Below are positions 44,240 through 53,409 of a DNA stretch of 64,000 bases, piece by piece. The notes under the pieces were generated by a model. It searched no databases and was not told the origin of the DNA. It saw nothing but the letters and a program-made list of their open reading frames with translations. This DNA comes from UBA5109 sp038148755 (GTDB lineage Bacteria; Pseudomonadota; Gammaproteobacteria; Pseudomonadales; Pseudohongiellaceae). The DNA is taken from the NCBI GenBank assembly GCA_038148755.1, contig JAYQWA010000010.1:9304-73303 (forward strand), read 5' to 3'. Position numbers and translations under genes: made by a program. Positions within the stretch are counted from its first letter, which is position 1. Each line of letters starts with the position of its first letter.

Positions 44240-45313
44240 ATGACCTTACTTATCGTCTATGTTGCCATAGCACTCGTTTTTTCATTTCTTTGCTCGATTG
44301 CTGAAGCTGTATTCTTGAGCGTATCCAAAGCTCATATTACCTTGATGGAACAGCAGGATCGTTCCGGGGGGGCAATGATGCGTGAGCTTAAAGAGGATAT
44401 TAACAAGCCGCTGGCGGCTATTCTCACATTAAATACCATTGCTCACACTATTGGAGCGGCCGGGGCAGGAGCACAGGCGGCTGTTGTATTTGGCAGTGCT
44501 TGGGTTGGGGTGGCTTCCGCGGTTTTAACGCTATTGATTCTGGTGTTTTCTGAAATTATTCCCAAGACTCTTGGCGCTGTTTACTGGCGCCAACTGTCAG
44601 GTGTTACAGCGCATGTACTGGTGATGCTGGTATGGATACTTTATCCCTTTGTCTGGATATCTGAAAAAATTACCAAGGGTTTTTCCTACAATGAAGAACC
44701 CGAAGGTTTCTCGCGCGAAGAGTTTGCCGCAATGGCAGAGTTAGGTGAGCAGGAAGGGCAACTACAAGAGCAGGAGTCCCGCATACTCAAGAATATGTTC
44801 CTGTTGAATGAAACGCCGGTAACAGCAGTCATGACTCCCAGACCTGTGGTTTTTTCCTTGCCTGAGTCAATGATAGTCTCTGAGTTTTTCAGTGCTTATG
44901 ACGATACACGTTTTTCACGCATACCAATTTATGATCATAATCGTGAGCACCTTAATGGCTTTGTCCTTAAGAGTGATTTGCTACTGGCTCAAACCCGGGG
45001 CAATTCCGACAATGAGCTTAAGCATTATCAGCGTGAACTTAAGGCGGTGGTTGAGACCAAGTCGGTTTATGAGGCATTTGAATTATTCATAAAGCATCGT
45101 TTACACATTATGATGATTGTCGATGAGTATGGCGGCATGGAGGGTATCATTACTTTAGAGGACATTCTGGAAACCTTATTGGGTCTGGAAATCATGGATG
45201 AAAAAGACAAGCAAATGGATATGCAGGAGCATGCTCGACGTCTTTGGCGCAGGCGCGCCTCTAAAATGGGGCTGGAAATGCCCGGCGATGATGAAGATCA
45301 AAGTCAGGTTTGA
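44240..45313 (+). CDS. CNNM/CorC-family transporter-like protein (DUF21 + CBS)
   Basis: 357 residues. DUF21 membrane domain at residues 1-140 with about four helices, then a CBS pair (MTPRPVVFSLPESMIVSEFF, LHIMMIVDEYGGMEGIITLEDILETLLG in parts). The family is linked to magnesium or other divalent metal efflux. The usual CorC_HlyC C-terminal domain appears to be missing or very short, since the protein ends soon after the second CBS motif. Confidence 0.9.
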   Translation: MTLLIVYVAIALVFSFLCSIAEAVFLSVSKAHITLMEQQDRSGGAMMRELKEDINKPLAAILTLNTIAHTIGAAGAGAQAAVVFGSAWVGVASAVLTLLILVFSEIIPKTLGAVYWRQLSGVTAHVLVMLVWILYPFVWISEKITKGFSYNEEPEGFSREEFAAMAELGEQEGQLQEQESRILKNMFLLNETPVTAVMTPRPVVFSLPESMIVSEFFSAYDDTRFSRIPIYDHNREHLNGFVLKSDLLLAQTRGNSDNELKHYQRELKAVVETKSVYEAFELFIKHRLHIMMIVDEYGGMEGIITLEDILETLLGLEIMDEKDKQMDMQEHARRLWRRRASKMGLEMPGDDEDQSQV

Positions 45314-45404
45314 AGTTTAAGTTTCTTCTGCCTGGCTGACCCGCTTTAGTATTACAATTCTATTCAAAATTTCGTGATCACAATTTATTGTGGCAAGTAT
45401 TCTT

Positions 45405-45563
45405 ATGATGACAATGATCAGACAACTGTCCTTAATTTTTATTTTTCTTACATCGCTTTATCCACTTGTTTCGTTTGGGCAGGAACAATTAGGTCCTCTG
45501 GACGTCGAACAACCTGAAGGCTGGGATGAAGAGCTGCCAAAAATAAGAGGAGTTTCAGTATGA
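45405..45563 (+). CDS. Small secreted or membrane peptide upstream of a sulfotransferase
   Basis: A 52-residue ORF from ATG 45405. It starts with Met-Met-Thr-Met and a hydrophobic signal-like core (LSLIFIFLTSLYPLVSF), then an acidic, Pro-containing 30-residue segment ending KIRGVSV. The stop overlaps the ATG of the next gene by four bases (ATGA), typical of coupled translation, and AAGAGGAG inside its 3' end serves as ribosome site for the sulfotransferase. No homology recognised. It could be a leader peptide or a real exported microprotein. Confidence 0.55.
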   Translation: MMTMIRQLSLIFIFLTSLYPLVSFGQEQLGPLDVEQPEGWDEELPKIRGVSV

Positions 45564-46471
45564 GTTTATCGCAGCCTGCACCACCACCCTGGATCAGACC
45601 AGAAATACAGGCGAAGATAGCATGGAGGGATCAGGATATTGTGGTTTCAGTACCGCCCAAAAGTGGGACCACCTGGATGATGAACATCGTTTATCAATTG
45701 CTAAACGGGGGTAATCCTGATTTTGAAAGTGTTTATTCTGAAGTCCCCTGGATTGAATTTCTTGGCCATCCTGATGAATCAGAACAGGAGGTATTGGATC
45801 GGGTAGAAGCAATGCCTACAAACCAAGCCCGAGCGTTCAAAACACATTCCGCTCCTCCTGAAGTCCCTTTTATTAAAACAAGCGATAATAAAAATGTTCG
45901 TTATATTGTCGTTTGCCGTAATCCGGAAGAGGCGATTGTTTCATTTAAACCATTCCTGGAAAAGCATACAGATGCCTGGTTTGATTTATGGGGCATTCCC
46001 AAAGAAGCAATGACTAAGAATAGTTTTTCAGATTTCTATTATGAAGTGATCAATGAGATGGGCATGCATGCCATGTTTTTCGGATTCATGGCAGCGTGGT
46101 GGCCTTTAAGAAACGAACCAAACGTGCTATTTCTGCATTATACCGATATGAAACGTGATCATGCTGGTTCGCTGGAAAAAATAGCAGACTTTCTGAATTT
46201 GCAGCCTGGCAATGCTGAATGGGAGAAAATCAGGGAATATACCGGCTTTAACTGGATGAAAGCGCACGCTGGGAAATTTGGACCGCTTAGTAAAAATTCA
46301 ACGCCAGTGATAGAAGCAGGGGCAATGATCCGGTCAGGCAAAGTCGGTGCAGCTAAAGAGGATGGTATGAACGAACAGATTTCTGCTGACATCTATGCAA
46401 TAGGGCAGGAGATATGTTCAGATCAAGATGCACTTGATTGGCTTTATCATGGTGGAAAGATAAAAGAATAG
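45560..46471 (+). CDS. PAPS-dependent sulfotransferase
   Basis: 303 residues of the Sulfotransfer_1 family. The 5'-phosphosulfate loop PKSGTTW is at residues 33-39, the 3'-phosphate motif in YIVVCRNPEEAIVSF, and a C-terminal RSGKVG corresponds to the RKGxxGDWK region, though the GDWK part is weak (GAAKEDGM). It transfers sulfonate from PAPS to a hydroxyl or amine. The acceptor is unknown. Confidence 0.88.
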   Translation: MSLSQPAPPPWIRPEIQAKIAWRDQDIVVSVPPKSGTTWMMNIVYQLLNGGNPDFESVYSEVPWIEFLGHPDESEQEVLDRVEAMPTNQARAFKTHSAPPEVPFIKTSDNKNVRYIVVCRNPEEAIVSFKPFLEKHTDAWFDLWGIPKEAMTKNSFSDFYYEVINEMGMHAMFFGFMAAWWPLRNEPNVLFLHYTDMKRDHAGSLEKIADFLNLQPGNAEWEKIREYTGFNWMKAHAGKFGPLSKNSTPVIEAGAMIRSGKVGAAKEDGMNEQISADIYAIGQEICSDQDALDWLYHGGKIKE

Positions 46472-46530
46472 AATCATTACTTTTTTATAAAAAATCAGGC
46501 TGACAGTTTTTTTGCCTGCTTAGAGCTCAA

Positions 46531-46561
46531 AAAAAAGAGATCGCATTGCGATCTCTTTTTT
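46531..46561. terminator. Bidirectional intrinsic terminator
   Basis: AAAAAAGAGATCGC pairs with GCGATCTCTTTTTT around an ATT loop, flanked by A and T runs. It ends the + strand sulfotransferase gene and the - strand SnoaL lipoprotein gene. Confidence 0.85.
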
Positions 46562-46589
46562 TATCAACTATCAGTAGACAGTTTCTGGT

Positions 46590-47627
46590 TTACTGATCAC
46601 TCCATGATACGAAACCCGCTGGAGGTTCAACACTTGGAGGGACATTGTTGTCGCGTGTTGCGCTATCCCAATGTTCCTGGATCAGGCCGTTTTCCACACG
46701 GAACATATCGAACCAGTTCCATTTATAAACTTCATTGTCTCTGGCAGGATCTTCTGAATAACGCGTCATGATGTACAAGGCGATATCACCATGTGTCAGA
46801 ATCAGTTCAGGCTCACTGATCCACTCATCCTGAATAGGTTGTGGGTTAGCAAAGCGGCTGAAAAACTCAATAAATCCATCACGGCCATCAGGCACGTTAG
46901 GATTATGCTGAATATAGTCAGGAGCCATCACGTCCATAGCCAGATCGACATTCTGATATTGCAGGATGTCTTTCATTTCAATATTAACCAGGTCTTCTAC
47001 AGCCTGTTCAGCCGCTGTATTTGATGGCGCAACAGGGCGAGGGCCTATGCCGGGGTTAACGGGCATGACAGGTGCTCCTGGAGGTGAACTGCGGAATACG
47101 CTGTCCCAATGTTCATCGACTCGGCCATCCTGTACACGCACGACATCGAAAAAGTTGTAGTTATAAGGTTCTCCGGTTTGAGGGTCTTCAGCTTCTCTTT
47201 CCCAGACAAAAACGACATAGTCACCTTTGGCAAATTTAACTGCTGTTGGTGGAAATTCTTCTGGAATAGGGCCTGGCTGAGCAAATGCGCTGAAGAATTC
47301 AACAAAAGCATCTCGGCCAGTACTGATATTAGGGTTATGCTGGATATATCGTTCAGTCATGTATTGCTCAACTTGATCCAGACGACCGCCCATCAGGACA
47401 GTACGCCACCACTCTTCAACGAGGCGCAGGTTTTCCTGCTCTGCAGCAGTCATTACACCGTGTTCTTCATCAGCCATCTCTGCAGCGGCTGTTGCCATGG
47501 GCATATCTGCAGCCATATCGCTGCTTGCCTGCTCGGGCATTGATGCTTCTTCCTGAGAGCAGCTAACTGCTATTAGGCCAGCAAGCAGGAAGAACATGGC
47601 CTGCAGAGGCTTTTTATAAATTGTCAT
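46590..47627 (-). CDS. Lipoprotein with tandem SnoaL-like domains
   Basis: 345 residues. The signal ends in a lipobox (AVSCSQEE). Two copies of a SnoaL/NTF2-like domain follow, each containing YIQHNPN-x3-GRD(A/G)F-(I/V)EFF and a tyrosine/tryptophan core (about residues 70-200 and 205-345); the linker is Pro/Ala-rich. SnoaL-like folds act as small isomerases, hydrolases or ligand binders. The duplicate domain and the membrane anchor are unusual for the family. Confidence 0.85.
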   Translation of the reverse strand: MTIYKKPLQAMFFLLAGLIAVSCSQEEASMPEQASSDMAADMPMATAAAEMADEEHGVMTAAEQENLRLVEEWWRTVLMGGRLDQVEQYMTERYIQHNPNISTGRDAFVEFFSAFAQPGPIPEEFPPTAVKFAKGDYVVFVWEREAEDPQTGEPYNYNFFDVVRVQDGRVDEHWDSVFRSSPPGAPVMPVNPGIGPRPVAPSNTAAEQAVEDLVNIEMKDILQYQNVDLAMDVMAPDYIQHNPNVPDGRDGFIEFFSRFANPQPIQDEWISEPELILTHGDIALYIMTRYSEDPARDNEVYKWNWFDMFRVENGLIQEHWDSATRDNNVPPSVEPPAGFVSWSDQ

Positions 47628-47854
47628 GAAAGTTCTCCTTATAAGGAATGGTTAATTGATGTATCGGGAAAGGCGCTAGTATACGCCAGTTCCTTAATTG
47701 TGCAAGAATTTGAATTGTAAGGAAAATAATCTTATTGAACTTTTGATCCTTACTTCTGGCTTTTGATATGGGTTATCATTATCGGTCAGTTGGAACGAGC
47801 AATGTTTTATTGCAAAAAGTCTTAATTACCATTTATCAGGAGCTAGGAGAAAAA

Positions 47855-48775
47855 ATGAAAACAAAATTAGCAGCAGCGGTATTTTCTGTCCTTTCAATAT
47901 CGGCATTATCAGCAACATCAGCTCCAGCTCAGGAGTTTCAGGCTGGAGAACCTTTAAGTTCAGTCAATGAAGCTGGTATCAAAATGCAGATGTCCCAGAA
48001 TGTAAAAGTATTTGGCAGTTTCCATTTTACTGAAAGCTGTACTTTTGACCCGCATAAAAACCTGATTTTATCGATGAATGCCGGGGATCGTTCAGAGGGG
48101 GCCGAAGATGATGGTTTTGTCTCCTTGATTAATCCGGATGGCAGTGTGCATACCTCAAAATGGATCGGTGCCAGCAGGGATGGTCTGGATTTGAGAGATC
48201 CTATCGGCAGTGCTGTACAAAACGGTGTGCTTTATACCGTTGACTCAGGTTATTTACGTTCATTTGATATGGCTAGCGGTCAGCCACTGGATTCAGTCTT
48301 TGTGGCTGATAATGGTTTTTTAAACGGCGTTGCTGTGGCTGAAGATGGCACGGCTTATATTTCCGATACGCCTAATGGCCTGGTTTATAAGGTGATACCA
48401 AATGGCAGGTCTTCCGTTTTCGCAGAAGGTGAGCCACTGGCAACACCAAACGGTGTAGCGATGGATAATGATGGCAATATTGTTGTTGTTAATATCGCGT
48501 CCAATGCTGTTATAACCTATGACCCGGATGGTGACATTGTGCGTACAGAATACGCCGCTGAAGCGGGTAATGATGGGGTAGTTGTAACGGCTGATGGCAC
48601 CAAATATGTCAGCAGCGTGCGTTTTGGCAGTGTGTCCAGAATTGAACCCGGTAAAGAAGCGGTGGTCATTGCAGTCGGTATCCCCAGTGCTGCGTCCATG
48701 TGTTATGACTCTGTTCAACATCAATTGGTCATACCTATGAACCCTAATAATGCGCTGGCTTTTATCAAGCTGTAA
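47855..48775 (+). CDS. Secreted SMP-30/NHL-like propeller
   Basis: ATG 47855 follows TAGGAG, and the 306-residue product has a signal peptide (ending near TSAPAQE). Blades have NGVAVAEDGTAYISDTPNGLV, NGVAMDNDGNIVVVNIAS and GVVVTADGTKYVSSVR. These repeat features fit SMP-30-like calcium-binding propellers. One of several secreted propellers in this window. It ends at a strong terminator. Confidence 0.85.
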   Translation: MKTKLAAAVFSVLSISALSATSAPAQEFQAGEPLSSVNEAGIKMQMSQNVKVFGSFHFTESCTFDPHKNLILSMNAGDRSEGAEDDGFVSLINPDGSVHTSKWIGASRDGLDLRDPIGSAVQNGVLYTVDSGYLRSFDMASGQPLDSVFVADNGFLNGVAVAEDGTAYISDTPNGLVYKVIPNGRSSVFAEGEPLATPNGVAMDNDGNIVVVNIASNAVITYDPDGDIVRTEYAAEAGNDGVVVTADGTKYVSSVRFGSVSRIEPGKEAVVIAVGIPSAASMCYDSVQHQLVIPMNPNNALAFIKL

Positions 48776-48804
48776 GTTATTTGGTCAGGTATCAAGATAA
48801 AGGG

Positions 48805-48840
48805 CAGGATCAGCAGATAATCTGCTGATCCTGTTTTTTT
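48805..48840 (+). terminator. Intrinsic terminator after the propeller gene
   Basis: CAGGATCAGCAGATAATCTGCTGATCCTG forms a long stem with a short AT loop; a T-run follows. Confidence 0.85.
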
Positions 48841-48870
48841 ATGTGAAGCTTTATAATTATAAAAATCCTT

Positions 48871-49614
48871 ATGAGTTTCCTAAGTCAGACTAAATTATTT
48901 TTAAAACAGTTTTGCTGTTTCGCTTCTTTTGCAGGTTTGTTTTTTTGTTTTGAAGTTCGTGCTCAGGGAAGTGATTCAGTGGAGCTGGTTTTTTCTGATG
49001 CTTTTGACAGGCGCAGTGGTGGGTCTCAGTCACTGATCACCTATGTTCATAGCCGTACCTGGAGTATTGGAGATAATTTTTATTTTCTGGATTTATCAAA
49101 TCTGGGCAATTTTGAAAATGCCGGCAATACTTATTTTGAATGGGGGCCCAGACTTAGCCCAGGAAAAATGTTTAGGGATGACACGCTAAGTTTTGGAGCC
49201 ATACGTGATGTTTATCTGATTGGAGAGCTGGATTATTCACATAATAAATTTGTAGAGAAAGTGGTTTACCTGGCAGGAGTCAGCTTTGATATAGCGATAC
49301 CCGGCGTTCGTTTTTTTAAACTGCATTTATTTAACAGAAATGATCCGACTATAGCGGGTCATACACAGCAAATGACCATTGCATGGAACTATCCATTTAC
49401 TTTACTGGGTAAAAATTTTTCTTTTGGTGGTTTTTTCGATGTGGCTGGCAGGGAAGGCAGCAGAAGCAGCAATTATCAAACCCAACCACAGTTGTTGTGG
49501 GAATTAAATGATCGGGTGTATTTAGGTATTGAATATTTATACTGGCACAATAAAACCGGCATAGTCGGTTTTAATGAGTCTGCCATGCAGGGAGTATTTC
49601 GGGTTAATTTTTAA
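48871..49614 (+). CDS. Tsx-like outer-membrane channel (DUF5020-like)
   Basis: 247 residues with a signal peptide (ends near EVRAQG) and strong alternation of hydrophobic residues expected of a small beta-barrel, ending in a C-terminal Phe (VFRVNF), the usual outer-membrane sorting residue. Segments such as FYFLDLSNLGNF, TYFEWGPRLSPGKM and LELNDRVYLGIEYLYW-type resemble nucleoside channel Tsx and its relatives. It would let small molecules cross the outer membrane. The exact substrate is unknown. Confidence 0.8.
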   Translation: MSFLSQTKLFLKQFCCFASFAGLFFCFEVRAQGSDSVELVFSDAFDRRSGGSQSLITYVHSRTWSIGDNFYFLDLSNLGNFENAGNTYFEWGPRLSPGKMFRDDTLSFGAIRDVYLIGELDYSHNKFVEKVVYLAGVSFDIAIPGVRFFKLHLFNRNDPTIAGHTQQMTIAWNYPFTLLGKNFSFGGFFDVAGREGSRSSNYQTQPQLLWELNDRVYLGIEYLYWHNKTGIVGFNESAMQGVFRVNF

Positions 49615-49621
49615 CAGCGTT

Positions 49622-50629
49622 TTAACGCTGTATCAGTTCAATGATAAAACCATCCGGGTCACGAATAAAAACATTGGCGCCTTCCCCCAGTGCAACGGGT
49701 TGACCTCCAACACTAACTATTTCTGCGCCTGTCTCGGCAACGGCCTGCATAGCAGCATTCATATCATTAACGATTAACGACAGCGCAGGGGCGCCAGGAT
49801 CAGGGATGTCACGATTAAAAACATTACGGTTTATGTTTTGAAATTCAAATAAGCTCCAGCTGAAATCTGAATCTGGAATAAGCACATTTGCTCCGTAGAG
49901 GGATGCGCCCTCAGTTGCAGCCAGGGCATTTGAAGTAGCGTCACTGCGCCCGTCTAAAGTAGAGATGAAATCAATACCAAAATGACGCCAGAACTCTTTG
50001 GCCTGTTCCAGATTTGAAACCGTGATAGAAAATGCTCCACCGATAACAGCAGGGGAAGGCATAGACGTGGACATGCCTGAAGCAGGATAACGTTGTACCA
50101 GTTCTACCAGAAAACCATCAGGGTCCCTTAGAAAAATTGCACGGTTATAAGAGCCTTCAGCAGAATCCCGACGTAAAATTTCTCCACCATTGGTGACAAT
50201 CTCTGCGCCCGCTTCCAGGGCTTGTTCCAGCATGGCATCAATATTATTAACAACCAATAGTAATCTCGCAGCGCCAGCATCATGGATATTAAAGCGGCCA
50301 GGATTACGGTTAAGCCCGGTAAATTCAGTAAATTCAAGCATGAACCCAGCGCCAGGAATTTCAGCAGTCCCAATTCGAATAAGACCATTGCCGGTATTGG
50401 TTAAGTTCTGGATTGCCGGTATGCCAGAAGGTTCGGCGAACATTGCTTGTGTCGTTAAACCAAAGGCTTCTTTATAAAAAGTCATGCTGCGATCAAGATC
50501 GCTAACAGTATTAATATAGTTATTGCCACCGATGATGATCTGGGCCTGGGCTGACAGCATGCTTAGGCTAAACAATAAAGTGCTACAGAAGCAGATAATG
50601 AAAGACTTAAAAAAAGACAGTTTTTGCAT
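49622..50629 (-). CDS. Exported two-domain VOC (glyoxalase-like) protein
   Basis: 335 residues with a signal peptide (FIICFCSTLLFSLSMLSAQAQ). Two VOC domains: the first around residues 30-185 and the second 195-335, each ending in an IRDPDGF(I/L)(I/V)EL(I/V)QR pattern, where the Glu is a usual metal ligand. VOC enzymes include glyoxalases, ring-cleaving dioxygenases and resistance proteins. Exported examples are unusual. Substrate unknown. Confidence 0.87.
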   Translation of the reverse strand: MQKLSFFKSFIICFCSTLLFSLSMLSAQAQIIIGGNNYINTVSDLDRSMTFYKEAFGLTTQAMFAEPSGIPAIQNLTNTGNGLIRIGTAEIPGAGFMLEFTEFTGLNRNPGRFNIHDAGAARLLLVVNNIDAMLEQALEAGAEIVTNGGEILRRDSAEGSYNRAIFLRDPDGFLVELVQRYPASGMSTSMPSPAVIGGAFSITVSNLEQAKEFWRHFGIDFISTLDGRSDATSNALAATEGASLYGANVLIPDSDFSWSLFEFQNINRNVFNRDIPDPGAPALSLIVNDMNAAMQAVAETGAEIVSVGGQPVALGEGANVFIRDPDGFIIELIQR

Positions 50630-50670
50630 GTTATTCCCTTGCGGGGATTCTCAGAGTTTGATGCTATGAC

Positions 50671-51432
50671 TTATTGAGTCAGACACTCTGACGGTGCCCA
50701 ACTGGAATCATCGGATTCTTTGCGAAAGTTGCTGCTGGTGAGGGCAGGGCCGGCCAGAAAAACTGGATCTTCAACCAGAGAAAGAACAATCAGATATTCT
50801 TCTCCGTTATCACCAGTGACGATATCAAAAAATTCCTGCATGGTTGCCTGATCACTATAAGGCACGCCATTACGGCGCAGATAACCAGGGCGCATATCAT
50901 GAGTTTCCACCTCAATAGTGCCGCTGATAGCGGGTTCATCCCGGCCCGGACGTCGTAGTTTCCAGCTGGCATTGGAAACGCCCTGCCAGGTACCAGCACC
51001 TGCGCCATCCTGCGCTTCTCCAAATTTTAATAGACGTGTTTGTCTGCCTGCATCCGTGTCAATTCTCAGCACATTATCAGTTTGCCAACTAATCTGAAGA
51101 CGGGTTGGCTGGCGCATGATGCCGGCTGCCCCATAGGCTTTGCAGGCTTCACCATTGGCCTCATCTGCAGCGGGATCCCAGGAGTCAGCGACACTTTGTC
51201 CCAGCTCCGTCAGGAAATATCCTTCAGTATCGCCTTTTTCAGCAGTCAGCATCCGGTAACGCCAGTCTTCACTGACGATTGATACCCAGGTTCCGGTAAT
51301 ATCAAAAGGTGCAGCTTCGCGGGCATTATCAATGATGTCGATTGCAGGAGCGCCAAACTGAGCAGTTGCAGAATCAATACACAGAGACAGCGCTAGAGTA
51401 ACAGTGGAAATTTGTATTGTCCTTTTAATCAT
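50671..51432 (-). CDS. Exported protein of unknown function, paralogue of the 52.4-53.3 kb gene
   Basis: 253 residues with a signal peptide (ends near ATAQFG). A WVSIVSEDWRYRML start, then GYLRRNGVPYSDQATMQEFFDI in the middle, which closely matches GWLRRNGVARSDQATVTEYF in the product of the gene at 52425-53294. No known domain recognised. Both copies appear beta-rich. It is the downstream neighbour of a metallo-beta-lactamase gene on the same strand. Confidence 0.8.
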   Translation of the reverse strand: MIKRTIQISTVTLALSLCIDSATAQFGAPAIDIIDNAREAAPFDITGTWVSIVSEDWRYRMLTAEKGDTEGYFLTELGQSVADSWDPAADEANGEACKAYGAAGIMRQPTRLQISWQTDNVLRIDTDAGRQTRLLKFGEAQDGAGAGTWQGVSNASWKLRRPGRDEPAISGTIEVETHDMRPGYLRRNGVPYSDQATMQEFFDIVTGDNGEEYLIVLSLVEDPVFLAGPALTSSNFRKESDDSSWAPSECLTQ

Positions 51433-51491
51433 ATCTGCTTCTCTTTTTTTAAACCTTTCTTCAATACAAGCAAGTTATTTAGTACAGGCTA

Positions 51492-52421
51492 TTACAGGGT
51501 TTGGTAAAGAGCCGTGATAAAGCGCTCACTGTCACCATAACGGGGGTCATAATCCCGGCTCGGCCTGGCTTCGAGCACTTCATCCAAACTCATGCCACTA
51601 TCTTTCATGTCCTTAACCCGGTCACTGATGATGGTCAGCATTTCACGCCAGTTGAGCACATCACCCAGATCACTGAGACGGCCATGACCCGGAATAACCA
51701 GGGTTCCTCCATCCTGGCCATAAACAGGAATGATTTGGTCTATGATACTTTGGGCAGCATCCAGAAAACCCTGAATCGTGCCGCCTCTCGACGTATCTAT
51801 AAAGGGGTAGGAATCTGTACGATAGACATCGCCTGTTGCAATAACATCTGACTTACGGAAATAAACGATGCTGTCGCCATCAGTATGTGCGCGGGGCTGA
51901 TGCATGATGCGAATGCCTTCATTATTAAAATACAGGTCTTTCTTGCCCTCGAAATAGGAGCTGGTGGGCCAGCCATCAGCATCTATCCTCTCTTCAGCTG
52001 GAGAAGTGGTCAGTCTTAAAAGAACACTTTCGTGCGCAATAATCGCAGCAGTCTGTCCGCTCACATCCCTGCGCATGTTGCCGCCACTTATGGTGGCACC
52101 GGATCTTGCCAGATTGACGTTGCCACCGACATGATCTCCGTGGACATGCGTGTTGATGATATACCGCAAGGTGCCATCAGATATTTCACGCAGGGCATTT
52201 AAGATTTTCTCTGACATTTCTGCATACTGGGTATCGACAATAAGAATACCGTCATCACCGGTTTGCACGGTGACATTGCCACCGGCACCAACCAGCATGT
52301 AGATGTTGTCTCTGACCTGCAGGGTCTTTATTTCAATATTGTCAAAATCGGGTTGAGCAAAGCCGGAGACAGGGAGCAATATGCTTACAGTGGATAGTAT
52401 AATCGACGTTAATAAGCGCAT
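51492..52421 (-). CDS. Exported metallo-beta-lactamase-fold hydrolase
   Basis: 309 residues with a signal peptide (VSGFAQ). The zinc motif THVHGDH is at residues 91-97 (His92, His94, Asp96, His97), the downstream metal His in HQPRAHTDGDS, an Asp in ATGDVYR, and VIPGHGRL. Similar exported proteins occur beside quinoprotein dehydrogenases. It lies between two homologous unknown proteins, three bases before its upstream neighbour's stop, so the set looks like one operon. Confidence 0.9.
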   Translation of the reverse strand: MRLLTSIILSTVSILLPVSGFAQPDFDNIEIKTLQVRDNIYMLVGAGGNVTVQTGDDGILIVDTQYAEMSEKILNALREISDGTLRYIINTHVHGDHVGGNVNLARSGATISGGNMRRDVSGQTAAIIAHESVLLRLTTSPAEERIDADGWPTSSYFEGKKDLYFNNEGIRIMHQPRAHTDGDSIVYFRKSDVIATGDVYRTDSYPFIDTSRGGTIQGFLDAAQSIIDQIIPVYGQDGGTLVIPGHGRLSDLGDVLNWREMLTIISDRVKDMKDSGMSLDEVLEARPSRDYDPRYGDSERFITALYQTL

Positions 52422-52424
52422 GGT

Positions 52425-53294
52425 TTACTCCTGGCCTTCCATTTCACTGGGTAAAGGGAGTACTCGGATGACATTCCTGTATTCAGGATACATGGTTTGT
52501 GCTCCTCCCATTGTGGCCTGGTAAGGGATGTTGTAGGTATCAGCAAATTCGAATAAATCCGGATTACGGCCAGGAAGATAATGCGGGATGTATCCTGCCT
52601 CGTGAACAATTTCGATAACGCTTTCACAGGGGTAGGTCACGATCTGGGTATCCGTTGAATATTTGTAATTACGATTACGGATAAAAGGTTCTTCCAGGTA
52701 AATGGGGTCATTTACTATCACAGTCCAGACAAGCAAGTCATCATGACGTATGAAGTATTCAGTGACCGTGGCCTGATCGCTACGGGCTACACCATTGCGG
52801 CGCAACCAGCCTTCTTTGAGGTGTGTGGTTGTTACTTTCAAGGCATGCCCGACCCATTCGCCGGTAGAAAAACCCATTGCTGTATGGGCTGCATATACTG
52901 GTGGGTGTTCACGTCCATCCATCCAGATAACCCGGTGGGTTTGCCAGACATAATGTTGAAGATGGATAGCAATTAGCTCAAATGTCCTGGGATCGCGTTC
53001 TTCCCAAATTCTGATGTTGTTAAAGCTTTGGGCATAATCCGAGGGATGGACACGACATTGATATTCAGGCAATCCCAGTAATGAAGCGCTCCAGCTTTGG
53101 GCTCTGAGCCGATCAGCATCATTCAACGGCAAACCACCATAATCTCCAAGTGCAGGACCGGGGATGCGGTCAGCGCGGTCTTCAGTATAATCAGCTAACC
53201 AATTCCCGCCCAGATTGGTTTGCGCTGAAGTTGTCGCAGTAGCAAAGACTAAACAGAAAAACAGGCCTTGTAGATAGCGTTGATACTTATGCAT
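52425..53294 (-). CDS. Exported protein of unknown function, paralogue of the 50.7-51.4 kb gene
   Basis: 289 residues with a signal peptide (VFATATTSAQ). GWLRRNGVARSDQATVTEYF and the following acidic VNDPIYLEEPFIRNRNY match the equivalent region of its paralogue, while the C-terminus is longer and Cys-containing. No domain recognised. First gene of a probable three-gene minus-strand set with the metallo-beta-lactamase and the paralogue. Confidence 0.8.
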   Translation of the reverse strand: MHKYQRYLQGLFFCLVFATATTSAQTNLGGNWLADYTEDRADRIPGPALGDYGGLPLNDADRLRAQSWSASLLGLPEYQCRVHPSDYAQSFNNIRIWEERDPRTFELIAIHLQHYVWQTHRVIWMDGREHPPVYAAHTAMGFSTGEWVGHALKVTTTHLKEGWLRRNGVARSDQATVTEYFIRHDDLLVWTVIVNDPIYLEEPFIRNRNYKYSTDTQIVTYPCESVIEIVHEAGYIPHYLPGRNPDLFEFADTYNIPYQATMGGAQTMYPEYRNVIRVLPLPSEMEGQE

Positions 53295-53409
53295 GAGTTA
53301 GCCTCAAATCAACTTAATTTTTATTTTTGAGCAAAGCTAGGTTAAGGAATAAGCAATGTCAATGTTGCTGATCAATACTTTGGATTCTGGCGTCCTATAG
53401 ATGATAAAC

